A stretch of 64,000 bases of DNA from JAPLHP01 sp963720375 (GCA_963720375.1 CAVRFM010000020.1:40403-104402); one strand, 5' to 3'. Shown: positions 52,038-60,707, counted from the first letter of the stretch. The notes: generated from the sequence alone by a model not told the origin. Numbers and translations are program-made.

Positions 52038-53084
52038 TCAGTCGGCGACTAGTCTGCACGTTTGTTTATCAACATAAAGGGTCAGCTTTCGAGGCAGAAT
52101 CACCCGCTTGCCCTTGCGCAGCGTAAAACCGATCCGCATTTTCTCGATGTGCTTCCATTCGATGTCCTCCAGGCTGCCAAGCACCCTTCTAGTGACTTCC
52201 CGGAGCAAATGACGCTGAAGGGCAGGGTGAAGGGAGATAAATTTTCCCCGATCCAAGAGTAGTATTCCTGCCTCTTCGCTCACCACTTCATCCCATATTC
52301 GGGAGACGGATTCTTCGAAGAAAGACAACTCGCTATTCATGGTGTCTGCAGTGCGAAGCAGGGCCTCATCGATCTTGGGGTTGTAGCTTCGCAGCAGCAA
52401 CATCAGTTCGTGGCGGATGCGGTTCCGAAGGTGGGAGGAGGAGAGATTGGAGGAATCTTCCCTTGGAGCAAGGGCGTGCTGCTGACAGTATGACTCAGTC
52501 TGTTTTCTGCTTACCTTAAGCAGTGGCCGGATCACTGTTAGATGGCTGGAGTCGGGTGATTTCCATTGGGTCAAAGGCTGCATGCCCTGCAGTCCATTAG
52601 TTCCGGCGCCGCGCACCAGATGCATCAGGATCGTTTCCACTTGATCATCTGAGGTATGTCCTACCGCTACTCTCTCTGTTCCCAGTTTATCGGCTACTTC
52701 TGCAAGAAACCTGTACCGCACCTCTCGGGCTGCCTCTTCCAACGAGAGACGATGTTGCTCCCGGTAGCCCTTTACGTCTCTTGACTCTACGGTAGCAGCA
52801 ACTCCCAGATGATCTGCAAGGTGAGACACATATTCGGCATCAGCCTCTGACTCCGCACCACGGAGCATGTGATTAAGATGGGCAACATGAAGCACAATCT
52901 CCAGCCTGTCTCTTAACCCCATCAGGAGGTGCAACAAGCATACTGAATCAGGACCTCCGGAAACCCCTACTATCAGGGTAGTGTGTTTCGGGATGAGGCT
53001 GTGCCGATGGATGTAACTGGCAACAGCTTTAGGAAGTTGCTCCTTTTGAGTATTCGGGGAACTCTCCGATTTGGGAGTTAACAT
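52038..53084 (-). CDS. tilS: tRNA(Ile)-lysidine synthase
   Basis: A 348-residue N-type ATP pyrophosphatase that converts C34 of the CAU-anticodon tRNA-Ile to lysidine so it reads AUA. The PP-loop is VSGGPDSVCLLHLL; HLNHMLRGAESEADAEYV and GHTSDDQVETILMHLVRGAG are typical. The C-terminal tRNA-binding domain is shorter than in E. coli. Convergent with the small protein gene at 51717. Confidence 0.95.
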   Translation of the reverse strand: MLTPKSESSPNTQKEQLPKAVASYIHRHSLIPKHTTLIVGVSGGPDSVCLLHLLMGLRDRLEIVLHVAHLNHMLRGAESEADAEYVSHLADHLGVAATVESRDVKGYREQHRLSLEEAAREVRYRFLAEVADKLGTERVAVGHTSDDQVETILMHLVRGAGTNGLQGMQPLTQWKSPDSSHLTVIRPLLKVSRKQTESYCQQHALAPREDSSNLSSSHLRNRIRHELMLLLRSYNPKIDEALLRTADTMNSELSFFEESVSRIWDEVVSEEAGILLLDRGKFISLHPALQRHLLREVTRRVLGSLEDIEWKHIEKMRIGFTLRKGKRVILPRKLTLYVDKQTCRLVAD

Positions 53085-53159
53085 AAGCCACAGTATAGGG
53101 AGGGTGCTCGGATAGTGTCAAAATAGGCAATAGGCAGCAACGGGGCTATAATCTTAGGT

Positions 53160-53873
53160 GTGGCAGGCAGGCTAGAGGTTATCGAGGAACTGAAGGTTGA
53201 CTTTGAGGTTCCTTACGTTACCAGCAAAGGTGAACCGATTGAAAGCCTGATCGTTGAAATCAGCGAGCGAAGACAGGGAGTAGATATCGGTTACGTACTG
53301 CTGGAATCCACAGCGGAGAACCTGAATAACCTGTTCCCATCGGAGGGAGTTGATCAATTAGGGCGAATGACCAGGCAAATCATGAAAGGGCTGGAAATGA
53401 GACCCAAAAGGATCGTTCTGCAACTCTGGGAGTATAGTCCGGCCAAGAGGTCATACTCGGCAGAGGGGAGGGCGCCGGTCAACAAACAAAGGGATACGGT
53501 GGTGCTGATCCTGACTAAGAATCCCTTTGTGTATAAATATGGATATGAGATAGTGCTTTGGCATCAGGCAATGCATGCCAAGGATAGATGGGAACGCCGA
53601 TTTCCTGCCGCGCATCCGCTGGTGTACATTGGTGAATGGCTGGATGCTCTATGGCATTTCTCCATAGATGGGAGGCTGCAGAGTTTGGGTAAGCCCCACT
53701 ACTCAAGAGATGAGCGGCTGGAAGAAGCCATCGGGGTATTGCGAGGGCTTTGTCAATTTGATGCTATTGAGGATAGGGTCGGGCGACTTTGTGATGAACT
53801 CTGGGGGAAAGAGGTCACAATGGCAGGGCTGCTGGAGATTGGGAAGAGCCTGGGCCTGGAGCCAGCCGGCTGA
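53160..53873 (+). CDS. Protein of unknown function with an HQAMH motif
   Basis: A 237-residue soluble protein. The segment IVLWHQAMHAKDRWERRFPAAH resembles a zincin helix (H-E-x-x-H), but the catalytic Glu is Gln. This may be a metal-binding, non-proteolytic relative, or chance. The rest (LRVVLQLWEY-like strands and a helical C-terminus) gives no family. GTG start. It lies between tilS (divergent) and the DUF47 gene. Confidence 0.6.
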   Translation: MAGRLEVIEELKVDFEVPYVTSKGEPIESLIVEISERRQGVDIGYVLLESTAENLNNLFPSEGVDQLGRMTRQIMKGLEMRPKRIVLQLWEYSPAKRSYSAEGRAPVNKQRDTVVLILTKNPFVYKYGYEIVLWHQAMHAKDRWERRFPAAHPLVYIGEWLDALWHFSIDGRLQSLGKPHYSRDERLEEAIGVLRGLCQFDAIEDRVGRLCDELWGKEVTMAGLLEIGKSLGLEPAG

Positions 53874-54008
53874 GTGCGAAGCACGTAGGGAATGTCGGTA
53901 TCCGGGGTGTCACAACATTCTGCCAGGGGGCCATGGGAGTAGTCCTGATTAATCAGTTGACCGCTAGCCAGGTGCAGTTTAGAATGGGAGCGGCAAGGAG
54001 AGCGCTCA

Positions 54009-54638
54009 TTGTTTAAGTTTTCTCTTACTCCCAAAGACAAGAAGTTCGCTGCCCTTTTTGAGCAGAGTGCTCACAATGCGGTCAAGATAGCCCAGCAGTT
54101 AAAAGATATGGTTTATACCTGGGAAAATGTTGAGGAGAGATTAGGGATAATAACCGACCTGGAGCACGAGGGGGATGCCATTACTCACCAGATCATGGCG
54201 CAATTACACCGCAGCTTCATAACGCCATTCGATCGGGAGGACATTGCTCTATTGGCTCATTCCTTAGACGATGTAACCGACTTTATCCACTCGTCGGCTG
54301 ATACTATGATACTCTACAAGGCGGGACGTCCTACCAAGAGGGCCAGGGAATTGGCCGACATTATTGTGGAAGCAGCGATTGAGACGGAAAAAGCGGTGGC
54401 CGAAATACATGAGCGTATTGAGCGGGATCAGCTGCTCAGGCGGTGTACGGAGATCAATCGCCTGGAGAATGTAGGGGACAGTGTGTATCGCTCGGCCTTA
54501 GCTGAGCTTTTTGCCGATTCAACAGACGTTGCTTATCTTATCAAGTGGCGCGAGATCTACGAGCATATGGAAACTGCCATAGATAGATGTGAGGATACAG
54601 CAAACGTACTGGAAGGCGTGGCTATGAAGTACGCCTGA
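54009..54638 (+). CDS. DUF47 family (PhoU-like) phosphate transport regulator
   Basis: A 209-residue helical protein of the DUF47 family: FSLTPKDKKFAALFEQSAHNA at the start, then ITDLEHEGDAITHQI and ITPFDREDIALLAHSLDDVTD. DUF47 proteins usually accompany Pit phosphate transporters and are thought to control them. Here the pit gene is next but on the opposite strand, tail to tail. The start is TTG with AAGGAG eight bases upstream. Confidence 0.9.
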   Translation: MFKFSLTPKDKKFAALFEQSAHNAVKIAQQLKDMVYTWENVEERLGIITDLEHEGDAITHQIMAQLHRSFITPFDREDIALLAHSLDDVTDFIHSSADTMILYKAGRPTKRARELADIIVEAAIETEKAVAEIHERIERDQLLRRCTEINRLENVGDSVYRSALAELFADSTDVAYLIKWREIYEHMETAIDRCEDTANVLEGVAMKYA

Positions 54639-54795
54639 GCCCCCGGGACAGGCCCTGTCTCACCACTCAACCTGCGGGACTAACGGCGCAAGAGTCTATA
54701 CTTGGTCATCGAGTTGCCACCGATCCTGGTGGCCGGGTTTATCGACGGTTTGACTGACGCCCCTCCCATCCCGCATCCCATCCCCTTTATGCAAG

Positions 54796-55428
54796 TCAGG
54801 AAACCAGCCTGATAAGGGAATAGATAGCAGCACCAATGATACCTGCTGTTGGGATAGTAAGAAGCCATGCCCAGACAATACGAATAGTCACGCCCCAGCG
54901 CACGGAACGGAACCGGTTTGCAGCACCCACACCCGATATAGCTCCGGTGATAACGTGGGTAGTGCTCACCGGAATACCCAGGCCTGTGCTCAAGAAAATA
55001 CTGGAAGCGGCGGCTGTCTCAGCACAGACACCGTCAATCGGCCTTAGTTTAGTGATCTTCTGTCCCATTGTTTTGACAATACGCCAACCGCCGCTCAATG
55101 TGCCCAAGGCAATAGCGGAGTGTGCGGCTAGAACAACCCAGAGAGGGACTTTAAATACGGAGATTAAGCCTCCGGCAAAAAGAAGAAGGGTTATGATACC
55201 CATGGTTTTTTGTGCGTCATTGCTGCCGTGGCCCAGGCTAAAAAGAGCTGCGGAGAAAAGCTGTAAAACCCGCGACCACTTGTTAACAGCAGCCGGCTGT
55301 TGCTTATGCACGATCCATATAGCAATAACCTTTAATGCAGAAACCCAGGAACAGACCAATAGCAGGCGCCAGGACAATGAAAATAAGTGTCTTGTACCAA
55401 CCACCTGCAATAATAACTCCAAAGCCAC
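54796..55428 (-). CDS. pit: Pit phosphate transporter, C-terminal part (split gene)
   Basis: The second half of an inorganic phosphate transporter: FSLGHGSNDAQKTMGII, the second copy of the family G-x-N-D-A-x-K signature, then SIFLSTGLGIPVSTTHVI and closing membrane helices. The real part begins near 55335. Dropping one A (minus strand) from the run at 55331-55333 joins LGFCIK to VIAIWIVHK and gives a 330-residue transporter, the usual length. Confidence 0.88.
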   Translation of the reverse strand: MALELLLQVVGTRHLFSLSWRLLLVCSWVSALKVIAIWIVHKQQPAAVNKWSRVLQLFSAALFSLGHGSNDAQKTMGIITLLLFAGGLISVFKVPLWVVLAAHSAIALGTLSGGWRIVKTMGQKITKLRPIDGVCAETAAASSIFLSTGLGIPVSTTHVITGAISGVGAANRFRSVRWGVTIRIVWAWLLTIPTAGIIGAAIYSLIRLVS

Positions 55429-55789
55429 CCTTTGCTATGGCTGCACCGGCTAATCCGCCGATGAGAGCGTGAGAAGAACTGCTGGGCAGTCCCAAATACC
55501 AGGTGATGATGTTCCAGGAAATCGCGCCGCAAAGCCCTGCAAAGATTACAGTTGTCGTTACTGTCTCTTTATGGATCATTCCCTCGCCGATTGTATTAGC
55601 CACTGTCGTACGAAATATGAGAAAAGCCACGAAATTGAAAAACGCGGCCCAGATGACAGCTTGTCTCGGCGACAAAACCCTGGTAGAGACAACCGTGGAA
55701 ATAGAGTTCGCGGCATCATGCATTCCGTTGGTGAAATCAAAAACCAGGGCTATGATGATGACAAAGGCTATGAATACTAAGCTGTCCAT
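55304..55789 (-). CDS. pit: Pit phosphate transporter, N-terminal part (split gene)
   Basis: The first half of a low-affinity phosphate/cation symporter: VFDFTNGMHDAANSISTVV is the first signature copy, followed by the LPSSSSHALIGGLAG loop and several membrane helices. The frame is lost after LGFCIK and ends at YMDRA. ATG 55789 is preferred. A good promoter lies at 55964-55992. Partner regulators are the DUF47 gene downstream and phoU divergently upstream. Confidence 0.9.
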   Translation of the reverse strand: MDSLVFIAFVIIIALVFDFTNGMHDAANSISTVVSTRVLSPRQAVIWAAFFNFVAFLIFRTTVANTIGEGMIHKETVTTTVIFAGLCGAISWNIITWYLGLPSSSSHALIGGLAGAAIAKGGFGVIIAGGWYKTLIFIVLAPAIGLFLGFCIKGYCYMDRA

Positions 55790-55963
55790 CGTATGGCGTG
55801 CGGCCCTTGACACCGGATAAAGGCTGTCATTGGGCTCTCAGTAACTACGTATGCCTCAGTGCCAGTCTGCACCTGATCCCCCCTTCGGATCTTTGGGAAC
55901 AAGCGGGGACTTGAACAATGATGACACTCCTTCAGCCAGGTACTTTGGCTTGCTGCCGTTCAC

Positions 55964-55992
55964 ATTCTAGACTGCATCGGGTTGGTGGTCAA
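55964..55992 (-). promoter_or_regulatory. Promoter for pit
   Basis: On the minus strand TTGACC (55992-55987) and TAGAAT (55969-55964) have a 17-base spacer. A start near 55957 gives a leader of roughly 170 bases before the pit ATG at 55789. No PhoB-box repeat is obvious. Confidence 0.6.
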
Positions 55993-56039
55993 ACTGAGCA
56001 ATCAGGCTTGTTTCAACAGTCAACTATGCTATCCCCTCA

Positions 56040-56068
56040 TTGGCTGGGCAGGCATTGGAGCGTATAAT
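56040..56068 (+). promoter_or_regulatory. Promoter for phoU
   Basis: TTGGCT at 56040-56045 and a perfect TATAAT at 56063-56068 are 17 bases apart, with start near 56075. It is back to back with the pit promoter, so the two phosphate genes could be regulated together from this interval, which otherwise holds no gene. Confidence 0.65.
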
Positions 56069-56137
56069 ACAACATCAAGAGACGTGACTATGATACTCAG
56101 GCGCAGGCCTGGTTAAATGGGCGAGGAGGATATGACT

Positions 56138-56806
56138 ATGGAAACAGAAGCGAGTTTTCAGAAAGGTTTACAGGGAATCCAGGACGACGTTCTGGTTATG
56201 GGGGGTATGGTGGAGAAGGCGATAGGCCGCGCTGTTGAAGCGTTGAAGAAGCGGGATTTGGCTCTGGCACACCGGGTAATTGCTGATGATGCCAAGATTA
56301 ATCAGCAGCGGTTTAGTGTGGAAGACAAATGCATGGAGCTTATTGCTGCGCACCGTCCTACGATAAGTGAACTCCGCGTCGTGGTGGCCATCCTCAACAT
56401 TGTGATGGATCTGGAGCGGACAGGTGACTACGGTGACGGAATTGCTAAGATTGCCATTCTGATTGGCGATGAGCCGCCCTTAAAACCGCTTATCGATATC
56501 CCGCGGATGGCAGAGATCGCCATCGACATGACACATGGAAGTCTCCAGTCTTTTATCGCCCGTGATGTGGAGCAGGCGATGCGGGTCATTAGCCAGGATA
56601 ATGTGGTTGACGGTCTCTATGACCAGGTCTTCCGCGAGCTCATTACCTTCATGATGGTTGACCCGAAGACGATTGACCGCGCCACGCGCCTTATATGGGT
56701 GGCCCATAACCTTGAACGTGCTGCCGACCGGGCCACCAATATCTGCGAACGTGTGGTATTCATGGTAACGGGGAAGATGGAGGAAATAGGGGCTTCGAAG
56801 TACTAG
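56138..56806 (+). CDS. phoU: Phosphate signalling protein PhoU
   Basis: A 222-residue two-repeat helical protein that restrains phosphate uptake and Pho signalling. CMELIAAHRPTISELRVVVA and MDLERTGDYGDGIAK are the first metal-cluster repeat; LIWVAHNLERAADRATNICE is the second. ATG 56138 has AGGAGG eight bases upstream, a better start than ATG 56132 or 56117. There is no pst operon nearby; the partner here is probably Pit. Confidence 0.93.
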   Translation: METEASFQKGLQGIQDDVLVMGGMVEKAIGRAVEALKKRDLALAHRVIADDAKINQQRFSVEDKCMELIAAHRPTISELRVVVAILNIVMDLERTGDYGDGIAKIAILIGDEPPLKPLIDIPRMAEIAIDMTHGSLQSFIARDVEQAMRVISQDNVVDGLYDQVFRELITFMMVDPKTIDRATRLIWVAHNLERAADRATNICERVVFMVTGKMEEIGASKY

Positions 56807-56831
56807 CCTGCTGACTTGGGGCAGGGGCTAC

Positions 56832-57449
56832 CTATTTCAATGGTGTCCCGAGGTGACAGGTATCGTTGAACAGCAATAAGGAATTACCTTCCCTTCCAAG
56901 TTCAAGAATAGTTATGGCAGTCGGGTCTTGCCGCAGACGTTGCATATTGTGAAGATCCAGCCCCAGCACTCGGCAGATGATAACCGAGTTGGCGACGAGA
57001 TGACCAATGGCGGCCACAGTCCCGTGAGGATTAGCTCCCATTATGCGCTCGATTGCCCCCCAGGTTCTATTCTGGAGTTCTTCCAGCGACTCTCCTCCCG
57101 GCAGATGGAGAGCCGCATGCCCCTGTCTCCACTCCGTCCATAGGTCTTTGTACCGGCTTAACAGATCCTGTTCAGACAATCCGTCCAGCTCGCCGGCATC
57201 GATTTCCCTGAGATCAGCATCAACGGAGACCTTAAGGCCGTGGGTTCGGGCAATTGCCTGCGCGGTATCTACGGCACGCATCAGAGGGCTGGAGTAGACG
57301 GCATCCAGCTTCTGGTTTCGCAGCCGGGACGCCAGTTTCTCTGCCTGCTCTCTCCCTCTCTGGCTCAGCTCAGTATTGCTGCGGCACCCCTGGATTCTCC
57401 GTTCCCTATTCCAGGAAGTCTCGCCATGGCGTATCAATATGAGCCTCAT
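56832..57449 (-). CDS. Histidine phosphatase family protein (phosphoglycerate mutase-like)
   Basis: A 205-residue phosphatase of the RHG family. The phosphorylated His is in LIRHGETSWN, the second Arg-Glu region in DADLREIDAGELDGL, and the second His in AAIGHLVANSV. Members include CobC-like alpha-ribazole phosphatases and GpmB-like enzymes; substrate not determined. ATG 57449 lies one base after the stop of the DUF2344 gene, so the two are translationally coupled. Confidence 0.88.
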   Translation of the reverse strand: MRLILIRHGETSWNRERRIQGCRSNTELSQRGREQAEKLASRLRNQKLDAVYSSPLMRAVDTAQAIARTHGLKVSVDADLREIDAGELDGLSEQDLLSRYKDLWTEWRQGHAALHLPGGESLEELQNRTWGAIERIMGANPHGTVAAIGHLVANSVIICRVLGLDLHNMQRLRQDPTAITILELGREGNSLLLFNDTCHLGTPLK

Positions 57450-57450
57450 A

Positions 57451-58134
57451 TCATTTCTCCGCCAGTATGAGCCTGTTGCGGTGAATGGAGAGCGGATGCT
57501 CGGTCGCGCCCAGGGCTGCGGCAACCTGTTCCGGCCTGCCTGTACCTTGCGGATCGCAGCGCAGTCTCATGCCCAGGATAAAGGAAGGGCGATTATGGCT
57601 CACCAGCCATACGTGCTCAATTAGAGCTCGCAGGTCGTAGAATCGCGGCCCCGTGTCTCTCATGTGATGCCAGGGCAATTCTTTTGCTTGCAGCAAGGAG
57701 GCGATGGCTGCTTGCATTTCCTCTGTGCTTTTATCCACTCTGACCACAACGTGATATTCGGCGTGACGGAGCTGGGATTGCACCGAAGGGGCTGTCAGGG
57801 GAACCTGGTTCACCTCAAGTACTTCGAGGCCTCTCGGCAGTTGCTGCTTTACGGTTTGAATCAAGAAGTAAGGGGAAACTGGTTCTTGTAAGACTACGTC
57901 CATTAGCTCACACTGGCTGGTGGTGCCTATGGGAAGGGGAGCAGCCAGAGAGATCCGTGCATGAGGACTAAATCCCTCTGAGTAAGTCAGGGGCATCCGT
58001 GCCCTGCGCAGCACTCTTTCCCATAGCCGCATCAAGTCAAGATGAGAAATGTACTTTATCTCTTCACCGCGGGAGAACCTGATGCGTAGGCGCTGCACTG
58101 CTTCATCATACCCTTCGTTGCTCGGCCCGGTCAA
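57451..58134 (-). CDS. DUF2344 (TIGR03936-type) radical-SAM-linked protein
   Basis: A 227-residue protein matching the domain usually fused or adjacent to a B12-type radical-SAM enzyme: LRIRFSRGEEIKYISHLDLM, then LTYSEGFSPHARISLAAPLPIG. Its function is unknown; tRNA or ribosome modification has been suggested by neighbourhoods. The radical-SAM partner is absent from this window. TTG 58134 or GTG 58098 may be the start. It is divergent from relA, sharing a 50-base control region. Confidence 0.9.
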   Translation of the reverse strand: MTGPSNEGYDEAVQRLRIRFSRGEEIKYISHLDLMRLWERVLRRARMPLTYSEGFSPHARISLAAPLPIGTTSQCELMDVVLQEPVSPYFLIQTVKQQLPRGLEVLEVNQVPLTAPSVQSQLRHAEYHVVVRVDKSTEEMQAAIASLLQAKELPWHHMRDTGPRFYDLRALIEHVWLVSHNRPSFILGMRLRCDPQGTGRPEQVAAALGATEHPLSIHRNRLILAEK

Positions 58135-58145
58135 GCTGAGGCATC

Positions 58146-58174
58146 TTGACGTAAAGATATACCGCAGATATACT
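58146..58174 (+). promoter_or_regulatory. Sigma-70 type promoter for relA (predicts a leaderless mRNA)
   Basis: TTGACG at 58146-58151 and TATACT at 58169-58174 are 17 bases apart. The expected start near 58181 is only about three bases before the relA ATG at 58184, and no Shine-Dalgarno sequence precedes that ATG. Confidence 0.65.
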
Positions 58175-58183
58175 CAAATCACA

Positions 58184-60328
58184 ATGGAGATATCCCAGCT
58201 TTTGGAAAAGGCGAAGACCTATTTGCCTGAGGACAGGATGGCCTTGGTGAAAGAGGCTTACCAGTTTGCCCTCCAGTCACATGATGGTCAATTACGACGA
58301 TCTGGAGAGCCATATCTGCAGCATCCGTTGGAGACTGCCGCTATTCTGGCTGATCTCGGGTTCGATGCCAGTTCTATAGCTGCCGCTCTCCTCCACGATG
58401 TTCCGGAGGACTGTGCAGTGCCTCTCTCTGAGATTGAGACAAAATTTGGGCCTGAGGTGGCCAAGCTGGTAGATGGTGTCACGAAGCTGAGCTACATCTC
58501 CGGGCAGGTGCTGGAAAAGCCGACTAAGGAAGACTTGCAGGCCGAAAGCATGAGAAAGATGCTGGTGGCCATGGCAGAGGACCTGAGGGTGGTGTTCATC
58601 AAGTTGGCTGACCGGTTACATAATATGCGGACCCTGGAGGCCTTGCCTCTCGCAAGGAGGCGTGCGGTTGCCCGGGAGACATTGGAGGTCTATGCCCCTC
58701 TGGCACATCGTTTGGGCATCGGGAAGCTGCAATCGGAATTGGAAGACCTGGCCTTCTACCATCTGGAACCTCTGAAATACCGTCGTATCAAACATCTGTT
58801 AGCCAGGCGCGAGGTGGAGCAAGAACAGTTGATCGCTAAAGCCGTTGGTGTTTTGGAAAAGGAACTGGAGAAGGCTGGGCTGAAGGCCAAGGTTTCCGGA
58901 AGATCAAAAAACGTCTACAGCTTCTATCGAAAACTGGAGAGGTACACTGTTCTGGGAAGGGATCTGGACGATATCCATGATATTCTGGCCATCCGGGTGC
59001 TTGTCGTTGGTAAGGTAGAGGAGTGCTATCATGCTTTGGGCATTATCCATAACCTCTGGCATCCCATCAGCGGCGAGTTCAATGATTACATCGCTACCCC
59101 GAAGGAGAACGGCTACCAATCGCTTCATACCACCGTGATGTGTTTCGGCGCTCCACTGGAGGTGCAGGTTCGGACTTATGAGATGCACGAGAATGCCGAG
59201 TATGGTATTGCCTCTCACTGGGCGTATAAAGAAGGGCTTAAACAGGATCAATTTGAACTGAGGATTGCCAGGTTGCGCCGGCTTCTGGAGTGGCACAAAG
59301 AAATTAGCGGCACTACCGAGTTCCTGGAATCAGTTAAATCGGATGTTTTCCAGGATCAGGTGTTTGTGTATACGCCAAAAGGCGATATAAAGGATTTACC
59401 TGCCGGCTCCACACCACTCGACTTCGCATATCATATCCATAGCGGTCTGGGGCATCGCTGTGTAGGCGCAAAGGTCAATGGCAAGCTGGTGCCCCTGACT
59501 TCCTATCTCCGCAATGGTGATACGGTAGAGATCATCAGCGGTAAGGAAGACAAGGGCCCTAGCAGGGACTGGCTTAACCCCAACTTGGGGTATGTCAATA
59601 CATCTCGTGCTCAAGACAGGATTCGACAGTGGTTCAAGAAACAGGCCAGGTCGGAGAATATTGAGAAGGGCAGAGAGATTCTGGAAAAGGAATTGCGGCG
59701 GCTTGGAATAAGCCTCAGCAACCGTGAGGAGATCGCACGTTCCTTCAAATACGAGTCTGTGGAGGATTTCTATGCCGCTATCGGTTATGGTGATGTGAGC
59801 GCCAGCCAGATTACCTTCAAGCTGGCAGTGCAGGAGGAACAACCCAAGGTAACCGAGGCTATTCCACCAGCCGTCACCGTACCTCTGGGTATGAAGGTGC
59901 TGGGGGCAGGTGAGATGCTCACCCGTTTGGCAAATTGCTGTAAGCCGTTGCCGGGTGATGAGATCATAGGTTATGTTACCCGCAGTGCCGGGGTGACTAT
60001 CCACCGCAAAGATTGCCCCAATATAATCCATGAGAAAGAGAAGGAGCGGCTGGTCTCTGTTGAGTGGGGGCATATTGATCAACTGTATCCTGTGGTTATC
60101 CGTATCGATGCCTGGGATAGGGTGGGTTTGCTGCGGGACATAAGCGTTCTGGTCTCTGGGGAGGGAGTGAATATAGCATCGGTGAAATCTACTGAACATG
60201 AGGATCACTCTACATCGATCTTCCTTACCCTCGAGACGAAAGGGCTGAGTCAGTTATCCAGGTTGCTCTCCAAGATTGAGGGGATTGGTGGAGTGAGGAA
60301 TGTGGTGCGGGGTTCGGAAGGTGGCTAG
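58184..60328 (+). CDS. rel: Bifunctional (p)ppGpp synthase/hydrolase RelA/SpoT (Rel)
   Basis: A 714-residue stringent-response enzyme. The HD hydrolase domain has HPLETA and LLHDVPED, so ppGpp breakdown is likely retained. The synthetase domain has GRSKNVYSFYRKLER, DLDDIHDILAIRVL and the substrate loop TPKENGYQSLHTT. TGS (VFVYTPKGDIKDLPAGSTPLDFAY in two parts), zinc-finger/helical (LANCCKPLPGD) and C-terminal ACT domains follow. ATG 58184 fits family N-termini; an in-frame extension to 58049 runs over the promoter. Confidence 0.96.
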   Translation: MEISQLLEKAKTYLPEDRMALVKEAYQFALQSHDGQLRRSGEPYLQHPLETAAILADLGFDASSIAAALLHDVPEDCAVPLSEIETKFGPEVAKLVDGVTKLSYISGQVLEKPTKEDLQAESMRKMLVAMAEDLRVVFIKLADRLHNMRTLEALPLARRRAVARETLEVYAPLAHRLGIGKLQSELEDLAFYHLEPLKYRRIKHLLARREVEQEQLIAKAVGVLEKELEKAGLKAKVSGRSKNVYSFYRKLERYTVLGRDLDDIHDILAIRVLVVGKVEECYHALGIIHNLWHPISGEFNDYIATPKENGYQSLHTTVMCFGAPLEVQVRTYEMHENAEYGIASHWAYKEGLKQDQFELRIARLRRLLEWHKEISGTTEFLESVKSDVFQDQVFVYTPKGDIKDLPAGSTPLDFAYHIHSGLGHRCVGAKVNGKLVPLTSYLRNGDTVEIISGKEDKGPSRDWLNPNLGYVNTSRAQDRIRQWFKKQARSENIEKGREILEKELRRLGISLSNREEIARSFKYESVEDFYAAIGYGDVSASQITFKLAVQEEQPKVTEAIPPAVTVPLGMKVLGAGEMLTRLANCCKPLPGDEIIGYVTRSAGVTIHRKDCPNIIHEKEKERLVSVEWGHIDQLYPVVIRIDAWDRVGLLRDISVLVSGEGVNIASVKSTEHEDHSTSIFLTLETKGLSQLSRLLSKIEGIGGVRNVVRGSEGG

Positions 60329-60386
60329 TCTGTGCGAGACGAGTGGAAGTCGAAGTAATGAGTTTTTGATTTGATAAGGAGGTTAA

Positions 60387-60641
60387 TTGGCAAAACTGAG
60401 AAATGAAGCCCGAAGGCGGATGCGTAACAAGTCTGTCCGCAGCGTTGTTAAGACCTGTGTAGCCCGTGCAGAAGAGAGTATCGGTAAAAAGGAAACAGAG
60501 GCGGCCCAGGGAGAAGTAGTCAAGGCGGTCAGTACCCTCGACAACGCGGCGAAAAAGGGGGTCATCCACCCGAACCAGGCTGCTCGGCGCAAGTCGCGCC
60601 TGGTGAAGAAACTCAATCAAGTGGCGAAGAGCCAGAGTTGA
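60387..60641 (+). CDS. rpsT: 30S ribosomal protein S20
   Basis: An 84-residue basic ribosomal protein of helical hairpin form, binding 16S rRNA. RNEARRRMRNKSVRSVVKT at the start and IHPNQAARRKSRLVKKLN at the end are diagnostic. The start is TTG with AAGGAGG a few bases upstream. It is 58 bases after relA and upstream of the 23S rRNA gene. Confidence 0.95.
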   Translation: MAKLRNEARRRMRNKSVRSVVKTCVARAEESIGKKETEAAQGEVVKAVSTLDNAAKKGVIHPNQAARRKSRLVKKLNQVAKSQS

Positions 60642-60678
60642 TCAGCCTGCTCTTAAAATTCCCTTAGTCTTTTATGGC

Positions 60679-60707
60679 TTGACTAAGATAGAGTGGAGGA
60701 GTATTAT
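60679..60707 (+). promoter_or_regulatory. Upstream promoter before the 23S rRNA gene
   Basis: TTGACT at 60679-60684 and TATTAT at 60702-60707 with a 17-base spacer, in the 304-base gap between rpsT and the 23S gene. A further TTGACT at 60749 has only a weak -10 (TTATTG). This could be the first of two rRNA promoters. Confidence 0.5.

Noticed and set aside
54645..54660. Terminator hairpin after the DUF47 gene (GACAGG/CCTGTC)
   Set aside because: The loop would be a single base, so the drawn stem cannot form fully, and no T-run follows.
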